Source of the DNA: Roseateles puraquae
GTDB lineage: Bacteria > Pseudomonadota > Gammaproteobacteria > Burkholderiales > Burkholderiaceae_C
NCBI RefSeq assembly: GCF_002205845.1
Contig: NZ_NISI01000002.1
Location: 496,001 to 560,000 of the forward strand
Direction: 5' to 3'
Length of the DNA: 64,000 bases
Shown: positions 17,687 through 25,507 of the stretch, one piece after another
Position numbering within the stretch: the first letter of the stretch is position 1
Layout of the letters: every line of letters starts with the position of its first letter
The notes under the pieces: model-generated
What the model was told of the DNA's origin: nothing
What the model saw: the letters and a program-made list of their open reading frames with translations, nothing else
Databases searched by the model: none
Made by a program: the position numbers and the translations under genes

Positions 17687-18340
17687 CGCGGGGGCTGCGC
17701 CGCCGGCCGGGCAGGCGTGGAAGCCGCCGGCCAGGGCGGCATCCTTGCTGGCCTTGAGCTTGCCGGCCGTCAGGCCGTCGACCTGCGGCAGCACCAGGGT
17801 GTGGCGACGCTGGGCAGACTGCAGCGCCAGCACGCGCAGGCCCTTGAGCCCGCGCTTGTCGAACGCCGCCAGCTGCGCGTCGGCCTCGGCCTGGCTGGCA
17901 TGCCGGCCCAGCACGAAGGCCGGCTGCTCGGCGGGCAGGCCTTCCAGCGGTTCGAAGTTCAGCCGCAGCTGCTTGTAGGTGGCCTCCTTGCGGGCGCGGA
18001 ACTCCGGGTCGGCCAGCTTGATGGTGGCCACGACCCAGACGCCAGCCTGTTCGGTACTGCGCACCTGCGCCTCGGCGCCCAGGCTGCGCAGGGCGGTCTG
18101 GGCGGCGGCCAGCGCGGCGTCTCCCTCCAGCGGCCCCAGTTCCAGGCACACGCGCTGGGCCAGGGCAGCGGCGGCGCTGGCGGCCAGGGGCTGGATGCGC
18201 TCCGGGTGCTGTTGGGCCGCCACACGCTGCGGTTCGCGGCCGCCATCGGCGGGCAGGCCGGTCACGGCATCCAGCCAGCCGCGCGACCAGATGAAGAAGA
18301 CGGCGTTGGCCACCAGCAGCACGACGACGAGGATGCGCAT
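17669..18340 (-). CDS. SPOR-domain protein with N-terminal membrane anchor
   Basis: 223 residues from ATG 18338-18340; a GTG one codon upstream (18343) is an equally possible start. One N-terminal helix (MRILVVVLLVANAVFFIWSRG) anchors it in the inner membrane. The periplasmic part has a Cys (LAQRVCLELGPL) opening a beta-alpha-beta pattern with TALRSLGAEAQV, WVVATIKLADPEFRARKEATYKQLR and FVLGRHASQAEADAQLAAFDKRGLKGLRVL, characteristic of SPOR domains, which bind denuded septal peptidoglycan. The start overlaps the birA stop, so the two are co-translated. Its 3' end overlaps the S8 protease gene by 18 bases tail to tail. Confidence 0.8.
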   Translation of the reverse strand: MRILVVVLLVANAVFFIWSRGWLDAVTGLPADGGREPQRVAAQQHPERIQPLAASAAAALAQRVCLELGPLEGDAALAAAQTALRSLGAEAQVRSTEQAGVWVVATIKLADPEFRARKEATYKQLRLNFEPLEGLPAEQPAFVLGRHASQAEADAQLAAFDKRGLKGLRVLALQSAQRRHTLVLPQVDGLTAGKLKASKDAALAGGFHACPAGGAAPASAASR

Positions 18341-19059
18341 CACGGCGAGGACTCCAGTCTGAGGCTCAGTTCGCCCCCATGGCAGGCCTGCAGGCCGGCG
18401 GGGGTTTCAAGCAGCAATTCACCACGGGCCGACACACCGCGGGCCACGCCGGCTTGTTCCCCCACCCGCACCCGCTGGCCGGCCGTCAGGTCGCGCCGGG
18501 CAAAGGCGGCTTGCCAGGCGGCAAAGCCCAGGCTCTGGAAGTCGGCCAGCATGGCACGCAGTGCGGGGGCGAGGCGGTCGAGTGTGGTGGCGGCCGTGGC
18601 CGCGGGGTCGAGCGTCTGCAGGGCGGCATGGCCGCTGCGGTAGCCGCTGCGGTCGGCACCGGCCGGCAGCGGCTGCAGGTTCAGCCCGATGCCGATCACC
18701 ACGCCGCGCTCGCCGCTGGGCAAAGCCGCGGTTTCGATGAGGATGCCGCCGAGCTTGGCGCCATCCAGGAAGAGATCGTTGGGCCACTTCAGCCGGATAC
18801 GCGTACCCGCCGGGTCGAGCGCATCGGCCACCGCGCAGCCCACGGCCAGCGACAGGCCGGCCAGGTCCAGCTCGGCGGGCAGCGGCAGGGCGACCGAGAA
18901 GGTCAGCGCCGCGTCATCGCTCTGCCAGACCCGGCCCAGACGCCCGCGGCCCGCCGTCTGCCGGGCGGCCGACAGCAGCAGCGGCCCGCCGCCCTCGCGC
19001 AGATGGGCCAGGGCCTCGGTGTTGGTGGAGCCGCATTCGGCGAGGTGGCGTCGTTCCAT
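18340..19059 (-). CDS. birA: Biotin--[acetyl-CoA-carboxylase] ligase, short form
   Basis: 239 residues. Catalytic domain of biotin protein ligase: GRGRLGRVW (the biotinyl-AMP loop), KWPNDLFLDGAKLGGILIE with the lysine of the active site, and IGIGLNLQPLP. A short C-terminal SH3-like domain follows (VRVGEQAGVARGVSARGELLLETPAG). It attaches biotin to BCCP of acetyl-CoA carboxylase. The N-terminal winged-helix DNA-binding domain of E. coli BirA is absent, so it should not repress biotin genes. The start ATG (19057-19059) is 80 bases after the SET gene; a dispersed repeat fills that gap. Confidence 0.92.
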   Translation of the reverse strand: MERRHLAECGSTNTEALAHLREGGGPLLLSAARQTAGRGRLGRVWQSDDAALTFSVALPLPAELDLAGLSLAVGCAVADALDPAGTRIRLKWPNDLFLDGAKLGGILIETAALPSGERGVVIGIGLNLQPLPAGADRSGYRSGHAALQTLDPAATAATTLDRLAPALRAMLADFQSLGFAAWQAAFARRDLTAGQRVRVGEQAGVARGVSARGELLLETPAGLQACHGGELSLRLESSP

Positions 19060-19072
19060 GGCTCAGGAGAGG

Positions 19073-19097
19073 CTCTGTGCCTCTGTGGCTGTGTTCA
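19073..19097. repeat. Half copy of the CACAGAGG dispersed repeat
   Basis: 25 bases that match, exactly and in inverted orientation, the left arm of the palindromic element at 24294-24391 (see that entry). Core is CTCTGTGCCTCTGTGGC, i.e. the complement of the CACAGAGG unit. It lies between birA and the SET gene. Only one arm is recognisable here. Confidence 0.8.
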
Positions 19098-19139
19098 TGG
19101 GCCAGGGCAACGGTGCGGCGGCCGACATCACCGCCGCCC

Positions 19140-19604
19140 TCACCGCCGCTTGGGCGCCAGCATGGTGCCGCGGCAGGTGGCCGCGCCGCACCAGCAGGCG
19201 AACTGCTTCTTGAGCTTGGGGGTGTGGCGCTCGTCCAGCACCAGGCCGTAGTCGTAGAAAAGTTCCTCGCCCGGCTCGATGTCGCGCAGGGCCTGGATGA
19301 AGACCCGGCCGTCCACCTCGTCGGCTTCGCAGTTGGGCTCGCAGGCGTGGTTGATCCAGCGGGCGTCGTTGCCACCGTACAGTGCGTCGATCACCTGGCC
19401 GCCTTCGATGTGGAAATAGAAGGTGTGGTTGGGCTGGGCCGGGTCGTGCGGGTGGCGCCGCACGGCCTCCTCCCAGTCGATGCGCTCGCCGGTGTACTCG
19501 ATGATGCGGCTGCCCGCTTCGATGGGCGCCGTGGCATAGACCCCGCGGCCATGCACGCCGGATTCACGGACTTGGATCTTGCGGCGTGGGGTTTTTTGCG
19601 TCAT
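19140..19604 (-). CDS. SET-domain protein lysine methyltransferase-like protein
   Basis: 154 residues. The SET core is complete in order: SGVHGRGVYATAPIEAGSRIIEYTGE at the start, NHACEPNC (85-92) for the pseudo-knot and S-adenosylmethionine site, and ELFYDYG (114-120) with the catalytic Tyr. After it comes a post-SET-like Cys cluster (C137, C139, C144: FACWCGAATCRGT) that would bind zinc together with a Cys of NHACEPNC. The domain methylates lysine side chains in its relatives; a bacterial target is unknown. It is short, essentially only the SET domain, with a basic N-terminus (TQKTPRRK). It runs divergent from topB, with 120 bases between. Confidence 0.9.
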   Translation of the reverse strand: MTQKTPRRKIQVRESGVHGRGVYATAPIEAGSRIIEYTGERIDWEEAVRRHPHDPAQPNHTFYFHIEGGQVIDALYGGNDARWINHACEPNCEADEVDGRVFIQALRDIEPGEELFYDYGLVLDERHTPKLKKQFACWCGAATCRGTMLAPKRR

Positions 19605-19724
19605 CGGCCCTGTGGTACGGTGATTTCATGGGTGCGCGCGTGCGTAGGCGTGCGCGCGAGGCCCGGATTGTAGGCAAGGGACCGTCGAGTCACCTTGCCA
19701 GGGAAGACCGAAAGAAACGACCCG

Positions 19725-22322
19725 ATGAGCAAGACACTGATCATTGCCGAGAAGCCCTCCGTCGCGCAGGACATCGTCCGCGCGCTGACCCCCGTGGCCG
19801 GCAAGTTCGACAAGCACGACGACTACTTCGAGAACGACACCTACGTCGTCAGCTCCGCCGTGGGCCACCTGGTGGAGATCGCCGCGCCTGAGGAATACGA
19901 CGTCAAGCGGGGCAAGTGGAGCTTTGCCAACCTGCCGGTCATTCCGCCGCATTTCGACCTCAACCCCATCGACAAGAACAAGGGCCGGCTCAACGCGCTG
20001 TCCAAGCTCATCCGCCGCAAGGACGTGACCGCCCTGATCAACGCCTGTGACGCGGGGCGCGAGGGCGAGCTGATCTTCCGCCTGATCGAGCAGTACGCGC
20101 GGCCGGCCAAGGGGCCGTGGAACAAGCCGGTGAAGCGGCTGTGGCTGCAGTCCATGACGCCGGCTGCCATCCGCGAGGGCTTCGAGAAGCTGCGCACCGA
20201 CGAGCAGATGATGCCGCTGGCCGAGGCCGCACGCTGCCGCTCCGAGGCGGACTGGCTGGTGGGCATCAACGGCACGCGCGCCATGACCGCCTTCAACTCG
20301 CGCGACGGTGGCTTCTTCCTGACCACCGTCGGCCGTGTGCAGACGCCCACGCTGTCCATCGTCGTGGAGCGTGAGGAGAAGATCCGCAAGCACGTCGCCC
20401 GCGACTACTGGGAGCTGCGCGCCAACTTCGATGCCCAGGCCGGCCAGTACGAAGGCAAGTGGTTCGACCCCGCCTGGAAGAAAAACGACGACGCCGAGCG
20501 CCGTGCCGACCGCCTGTGGAACGCGGCCGACGCCGAGGCCATTGCCAAGGCCGTGCTCGGCCAGCCGGCCAGCGTTACCGAAGAGAGCAAGCCCAGCACC
20601 ACCAGCTGCGGCGCGCTCTACGACCTGACCACGCTGCAGCGCGAGGCCAACTCGCGCTTCGGCTTCTCGGCCAAGACGACGCTGTCCATCGCCCAGGCGC
20701 TGTATGAAAAGCACAAGGTGCTGACCTACCCCCGGACGGATTCGCGCTTCCTGCCCGAGGACTACCTGGCCGTGGCCAAGCAGACCGCCGAGATGATTGC
20801 CGGCGAGGACCTGCCCGGCCCGCTGCAGGCGCTGGCCGCACACGCCCGCGTGGCGCTGAACAACGGCTACATCAAGCCCACCAAGAAGGTGTTCGACAAC
20901 AGCAAGGTGTCGGACCACTTCGCCATCATCCCGACGCTGCAGGCGCCCAAGAGCCTGACCGAGGTCGAGGCCAAGCTCTACGACCTGGTCGTCAAGCGCT
21001 TCCTGGCGGTGTTCTTCCCGCCGGCCGAGTTCCTGGTCACCACCCGCATCAGCAAGATCGAGGCGGCAGGCAAGACCCATCACTTCCAGACCAATGGCAA
21101 GGTGCTGGTCAAGCCGGGCTGGCTGGCCGTGTACGGCAAGGACGTGGACGACGAGGATGCCAACCTCGTGCCGGTGCAGCCGGGCGAGGTGGTGTGCACC
21201 GAGAGCGTGGACGTGAAGGCGCTGCAGACCAAGCCGCCCGCGCGCTACACCGAAGCGACGCTGCTGTCCGCCATGGAAGGCGCGGGCAAGCTCATCGATG
21301 ACGACGAACTGCGCGAGGCCATGGCCGAGAAGGGCCTGGGCACGCCGGCCACGCGGGCGGCCACCATCGAAGGCCTGATCAGCGAAAAGTACATGCTGCG
21401 TGAGGGCCGCGAGCTCATCCCCACGGCCAAGGCCTTCCAGCTGATGACGCTGCTGCGCGGGCTGGATGTGGAGGACCTCACCAAGCCCGAACTCACCGGC
21501 GACTGGGAGCACAAGCTCGCCGAGATGGAGAAGGGGCGCCTCAAGCGTGAGCAGTTCATGGCCGAGATCGCGGCCATGACCGAGAAGATGGTCGCCAAGG
21601 CCAAGGGCTACGACCGCGACACCATCCCGGGCGACTACGCCACGTTGAAGACGCCGTGCCCCAAGTGCGGCGGCATCGTGAAGGAGAACTACCGCCGCTT
21701 CACCTGCACCGGCAAGGCCGGTGATGGCGTGGATGCCTGCGGCTTCTCCATCGGCAAGATCCCGGGCGGCCGCAGCTTCGAGTTGCACGAGGTCGAGCAG
21801 TTCCTGCGCGACAAGAAGATCGGCCCGCTGGAGGGCTTCCGCTCCAAGGCCGGCTGGCCGTTCACCGCCGAACTCGCGCTGGTCTACGACGACGAGATCG
21901 CCAACTGGAAGCTGGAGTTCGACTTCGGCGAAGACGCCAAGAAGGCCGAGAACGACGGCGAGCCGGTGGACTTCTCCGGCCAGGCGAGCCTGGGCGCCTG
22001 CCCCAAGTGCCAGGGCCATGTGTACGAGCACGGTGCCAACTACGTCTGCGAGCACAGCGTGGGCGCGCACGTGACCTGCGACTTCAAGACCGGCAAGGTC
22101 ATCCTGACCCAGCCGATCGAGCCGGCGCAGGTGACCAAGCTGCTGGCCGACGGCAAGACCGACCTGCTGGAGAACTTCGTCTCCAACAAGACCCGCCGCA
22201 AGTTCAAGGCCTTCCTGGCCTATGACAAGAAGGAAGGCAAGGTCATCTTCGAGTTCGAGCCGCGCGCGGGCAAGGCGCCGCCGGCCAAGAAGGCGGCTGC
22301 CAAGAAGACCGCCAAGGCTTGA
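19725..22322 (+). CDS. topB: DNA topoisomerase III
   Basis: 865 residues from ATG 19725 (MSKTLIIAEKPSVAQDIVRAL); the in-frame start at 19695 has no matching ribosome site. TOPRIM domain with EKPSVA at the start and DAGREGELI (from Asp109) for Mg2+. Catalytic Tyr335 in LTYPRTDSRFL. After the gate domains there are two Cys-rich zinc-ribbon-like repeats: CPKCGGIVKENYRRFTCTG and CPKCQGHVYEHGANYVC, each followed by a strand pair (SIGKIPGGR, DFKTGKVILTQ). A third, Cys-less repeat (RRKFKAFLAYDKKEGKVIFEF) precedes a Lys/Ala tail. It relaxes and decatenates single-strand-containing DNA. Monocistronic; no partner gene (e.g. ssb) is adjacent. Confidence 0.96.
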   Translation: MSKTLIIAEKPSVAQDIVRALTPVAGKFDKHDDYFENDTYVVSSAVGHLVEIAAPEEYDVKRGKWSFANLPVIPPHFDLNPIDKNKGRLNALSKLIRRKDVTALINACDAGREGELIFRLIEQYARPAKGPWNKPVKRLWLQSMTPAAIREGFEKLRTDEQMMPLAEAARCRSEADWLVGINGTRAMTAFNSRDGGFFLTTVGRVQTPTLSIVVEREEKIRKHVARDYWELRANFDAQAGQYEGKWFDPAWKKNDDAERRADRLWNAADAEAIAKAVLGQPASVTEESKPSTTSCGALYDLTTLQREANSRFGFSAKTTLSIAQALYEKHKVLTYPRTDSRFLPEDYLAVAKQTAEMIAGEDLPGPLQALAAHARVALNNGYIKPTKKVFDNSKVSDHFAIIPTLQAPKSLTEVEAKLYDLVVKRFLAVFFPPAEFLVTTRISKIEAAGKTHHFQTNGKVLVKPGWLAVYGKDVDDEDANLVPVQPGEVVCTESVDVKALQTKPPARYTEATLLSAMEGAGKLIDDDELREAMAEKGLGTPATRAATIEGLISEKYMLREGRELIPTAKAFQLMTLLRGLDVEDLTKPELTGDWEHKLAEMEKGRLKREQFMAEIAAMTEKMVAKAKGYDRDTIPGDYATLKTPCPKCGGIVKENYRRFTCTGKAGDGVDACGFSIGKIPGGRSFELHEVEQFLRDKKIGPLEGFRSKAGWPFTAELALVYDDEIANWKLEFDFGEDAKKAENDGEPVDFSGQASLGACPKCQGHVYEHGANYVCEHSVGAHVTCDFKTGKVILTQPIEPAQVTKLLADGKTDLLENFVSNKTRRKFKAFLAYDKKEGKVIFEFEPRAGKAPPAKKAAAKKTAKA

Positions 22323-22407
22323 TGCCGCAGGCTGCGCGTGAGTCCGGCCGCTGGACTTTCGCGCGGCGCCGCGTTCTGATGCGGGCCAAGACAAGGGAGT
22401 TCAAGGG

Positions 22408-24270
22408 ATGGCCCTGAGACCGTTCAGCCTGGGCATCCAGGCACGCCTGACGGCGGGCATCGCGCTGGTCGCGAGCCTGCTGGTGCTGGCCGTCGGCTGG
22501 TACTGGACGGCACACGAGGAAGAGGAGCTGCTGCACGACATGCGGCAGCGCGAGGCGCGCATGGCCCGTCTCATCGAGCGGGGCTTTGCCGGGCCGATCT
22601 GGAACCTCGACCATGTCGCCATCGACAACCTGCTCGATGCCGTCATGGCCGATCCCGAGGTGCATGCCATCGAGCTGACGGGCCTGGGCCTGCGTGGCGG
22701 CCAGGCCCGACGCAGCCGCGACACCCCGGCCAACGGGCCGCTGCGCCGCGAGTTCGCCATCACCTACCAGCCTGCCGCCGAGGCACCGGGCACCCAGGTC
22801 GGCATGGCCGCGCTGGTCTTCACGCGGGACCTGGTGGATGAGCAGATCCGCCGCACCCGGCTCTTCGTCGTGCAGCTGCTCGGCGTGGTGGTGGCGGGCA
22901 TCGTCATCGCCCAGTCGCTGTTGGTGCATTTCCTGGTGCGCCGGCCGGTGGCCCGGCTGGGCGCGCTGGCCCAGCGCGTGGCCAAGGGCGACCTTGGCGC
23001 GCAGGAGACGGTGGAGCGCAGCGACGAGATCGGCGAGCTGACCATGCGCTTCAATGCGATGAGCCTGAAGCTGCGCAGTGCGGCTGACCAGGTGCAGCTG
23101 AGCTCCGAGGGCCTGCGCGCCAGCGAGGCCCGCTACCGCAGCCTGTTCGAGAACGCCACCGAAGGCATCTTCCAGGCCGACGCCGACGGCCGGGTGCTGA
23201 GCATGAACCGCGCCTTCACGCAGATGCTGGGCCTGGGCTCGCAAAGCCCGGTGGGGCGCCGCCTTCGCGAGGTCACGGGCATCGACCGTGAGGAATTCCA
23301 GCGCATCTCCGCCGTCATGAGCGAGCAGGGCCGCATCCAGCAGGCGCAGTTGCAACTGCTGGGCGCGAATGGCCGGCCGCTGTGGGTGGAGCTCAATGCC
23401 CATTGGGTGGAGGGTGAGGGCGGCCAGCGCCGTATCGAAGGCATGGTCAGCGACATCTCGCTGCGCCGCCAGGCCGAGGCGGAGCTGACCCGCCACCGTG
23501 AGCACCTCGAAGACCTGGTGGCCGAGCGCACCGCCGAGCTGAGCGAGGCCAAGCTGCGCGCCGAAGCCGCCAACCAGGCCAAGGGCCGTTTCCTGGCCAC
23601 GATGAGCCATGAGTTCCGCACGCCGCTGAACGCCATCCTCGGCTTCACGCAGTTGATGCAGATGGACGCGGCCATGCCGGCCACCACCCAGACCCGGCTG
23701 CAGCTGATGCGCGACTCGGGCCAGCATCTGTTGGAGCTGATCAACGACGTGCTCGACATGGCCAGCATCGAAGCTGGCAAGGTCAGCCTCAAGCCCAGCG
23801 CCGTGGACCTGCGCGCGCTGCTCGACATGGCGGGTGACAGCGTGCGGCTGCGCGCCGAGCAGAAGAACCTGGCCTTCAGCCTGGAGGTCGACGCGGCCCT
23901 GCCGGCGCAGGTGCTGGTGGACGGCCAGCGGCTGCGCCAGGTGCTGCTGAACCTGCTGTCCAACGCGGTGAAGTTCACCGATCAGGGGCAGGTGCGGCTG
24001 AGTGCCGCCGTCCTCTCAAGGGAGGCGGGCCAGGTGCGCCTGCAGCTGGCTGTGGCCGACACGGGCATCGGCATGACCGCGGCCCAGCAGGCCCGCCTCT
24101 TCCAGGCCTTCGAGCAGGTGTCGGAAGCCTCCCGCTCGCTCGGCGGCACGGGCCTGGGCCTGTCCATCAGCCAGCAGCTGGTGCGCCTGATGGGCAGCCA
24201 GATCGAGGTGCAGAGCGAAGCGGGGCAGGGCACCCGGTTCGCGTTTGAGCTGCATGTGCCGCTGGCGTGA
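22408..24270 (+). CDS. PAS sensor histidine kinase
   Basis: 620 residues. Two transmembrane helices (about 10-30 and 155-175) frame a periplasmic sensor of about 120 residues that begins with HEEEELLHDMRQREARMARL. A HAMP follows (LVHFLVRRPVARLGALAQRVAKGDLGA), then a PAS domain (about 235-345; YRSLFENATEGIFQADADG). A coiled coil (LVAERTAELSEAKLRAEAANQAKG) leads to HisKA with His401 (MSHEFRTPLNAILGF) and an HATPase_c domain with NLLSNAVKF, DTGIGM and GGTGLGLSIS. It is a membrane kinase with no response regulator next to it, so its partner lies elsewhere (orphan). It follows topB by 85 bases and may be transcribed from its own promoter. Confidence 0.93.
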   Translation: MALRPFSLGIQARLTAGIALVASLLVLAVGWYWTAHEEEELLHDMRQREARMARLIERGFAGPIWNLDHVAIDNLLDAVMADPEVHAIELTGLGLRGGQARRSRDTPANGPLRREFAITYQPAAEAPGTQVGMAALVFTRDLVDEQIRRTRLFVVQLLGVVVAGIVIAQSLLVHFLVRRPVARLGALAQRVAKGDLGAQETVERSDEIGELTMRFNAMSLKLRSAADQVQLSSEGLRASEARYRSLFENATEGIFQADADGRVLSMNRAFTQMLGLGSQSPVGRRLREVTGIDREEFQRISAVMSEQGRIQQAQLQLLGANGRPLWVELNAHWVEGEGGQRRIEGMVSDISLRRQAEAELTRHREHLEDLVAERTAELSEAKLRAEAANQAKGRFLATMSHEFRTPLNAILGFTQLMQMDAAMPATTQTRLQLMRDSGQHLLELINDVLDMASIEAGKVSLKPSAVDLRALLDMAGDSVRLRAEQKNLAFSLEVDAALPAQVLVDGQRLRQVLLNLLSNAVKFTDQGQVRLSAAVLSREAGQVRLQLAVADTGIGMTAAQQARLFQAFEQVSEASRSLGGTGLGLSISQQLVRLMGSQIEVQSEAGQGTRFAFELHVPLA

Positions 24271-24293
24271 GTTGGGCGTGTTGCGGTCGAGAC

Positions 24294-24391
24294 TGAACAC
24301 AGCCACAGAGGCACAGAGGCACAGAGCGTGCGCGCTGAAGGCCGCCGTGGATGGGCAGCCCGCGCGCTCTGTGCCTCTGTGTCTCTGTGGC
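24294..24391. repeat. Palindromic CACAGAGG repeat element
   Basis: Two 27-base arms (24302-24328 and 24365-24391) are inverted repeats with one mismatch. Each arm contains tandem 8-base units of CACAGAGG (three in the left arm, two plus a CACAGAGA variant in the right). A 36-base centre, GC-rich, separates them. Transcribed, it would make a long hairpin. It sits between the histidine kinase and the AEC transporter genes, and its left arm extended by eight bases occurs again, inverted, at 19073-19097, so it is a dispersed intergenic family. No transposase or coding capacity is present. Confidence 0.85.
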
Positions 24392-24432
24392 CTTGTCTTC
24401 GTGCGATGCCACGCGACTGAGCGAGGGGCCCC

Positions 24433-25416
24433 ATGACTTGGGAAATCGCAGCCAAGCTGCTGGCGATTCTCGTGGCCGTGTCGATCGGCTGGGCCGTCGG
24501 CCGCATGCGCTGGCTGGGCGGCGGGCCGGCGGGCAGTGACACTGACCCGGCCCGGGTGTTGGCCAATGCCGCCTTCTACATCTTCGTGCCGGCGCTGCTG
24601 TTCCGCACCACCGCGCGGCTGGACACCGCCACGCTGCCCTGGGCCTTCCTGCTCGCCTTCTTCGTGCCGGCCCTGCTGCTGATTGCCGTCCTGTACGTCG
24701 TCTACCGCTGGCGTGCCAAGCCAGGCGAGCCGGTGGTGGCGCCCAGCGTGCGGGCCATCACCGCGGGCTTTGGCAACACCTTGCAGGTGGGTCTGCCGGT
24801 GGCGGCGGGCGTGTTCGGCGAAAAGGGCCTGGCGATTCATATCGCGGTGGTCAGCCTGCATGCGCTGTCCATCCTGACGATGCTCACCGCCATCGTCGAG
24901 CTGGACCTGGCCCGCGAGCGCCGCAGCGGCCATCTGGGGGCCATGCTGCTGCAGACCGTGCGCAACACCGTCATCCACCCGGTCGTGCTGCCCGTGCTCG
25001 CGGGCCTGGCCTGGAACGCCACCGGTCTGCCGATTCCCGCGGTGGCCGATGAAGCCCTGCAGAGCCTGGGCACGGCCGTCGTGCCGCTGTGCCTCACGTT
25101 GATCGGCATGAGCCTGGCCTATTACGGCTGGCCGCGCACCTGGCACGGCCTGGCGGGGCTGGTGGTCGCGAAGCTGCTGCTGATGCCCGCGATCGTGTTC
25201 GCCGTGGGCTACGGGCTGCTCGGACTGAAGGGCATGCCGCTGGCGGTCATCGTCATGATCGCCGCCCTGCCCACAGGCTCCAACGCGTTGATCTTTGCGC
25301 AGCGCTACCGTGCGCTGGAGGCCGAGGTGACGGCCGCCACCGTCTTCTCCACCGTGCTGTACGTGGGCACGGCCCCGCTGTGGCTGGCCCTGCTGGCCTG
25401 GCTGTCGCCCTGGTGA
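24433..25416 (+). CDS. AEC family permease (auxin efflux carrier-like)
   Basis: 327 residues with about ten predicted membrane helices in two inverted five-helix halves, usual for the AEC/BART superfamily. Recognisable features are NAAFYIFVPALLFRTTAR in the first half and LPTGSNALIFAQRY near the end, which is the family's conserved motif region (TGxNA). AEC proteins export or import organic acids and similar anions; substrate here is unknown. ATG at 24433 has GAGGGGCCCC just upstream as ribosome site. It starts 41 bases after the palindromic repeat and ends 91 bases before the M16 peptidase gene. Confidence 0.9.
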   Translation: MTWEIAAKLLAILVAVSIGWAVGRMRWLGGGPAGSDTDPARVLANAAFYIFVPALLFRTTARLDTATLPWAFLLAFFVPALLLIAVLYVVYRWRAKPGEPVVAPSVRAITAGFGNTLQVGLPVAAGVFGEKGLAIHIAVVSLHALSILTMLTAIVELDLARERRSGHLGAMLLQTVRNTVIHPVVLPVLAGLAWNATGLPIPAVADEALQSLGTAVVPLCLTLIGMSLAYYGWPRTWHGLAGLVVAKLLLMPAIVFAVGYGLLGLKGMPLAVIVMIAALPTGSNALIFAQRYRALEAEVTAATVFSTVLYVGTAPLWLALLAWLSPW

Positions 25417-25507
25417 GGCAGTGATGACGCATGGCACTGTGCATGATGTCCAGCCCGCGGCCCAATCCAGGGCCTGAACCTGACTTGATCCCGAGGACGC
25501 TCCCGTG

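Noticed and set aside
18340-19059. BirA as transcriptional repressor of biotin genes
   Set aside because: The protein begins directly with the ligase domain; no N-terminal helix-turn-helix is present.
19626-22394. 922-codon open frame on the minus strand opposite topB
   Set aside because: Antisense to a well-supported topoisomerase III gene; composition of the translation is that of an antisense shadow.
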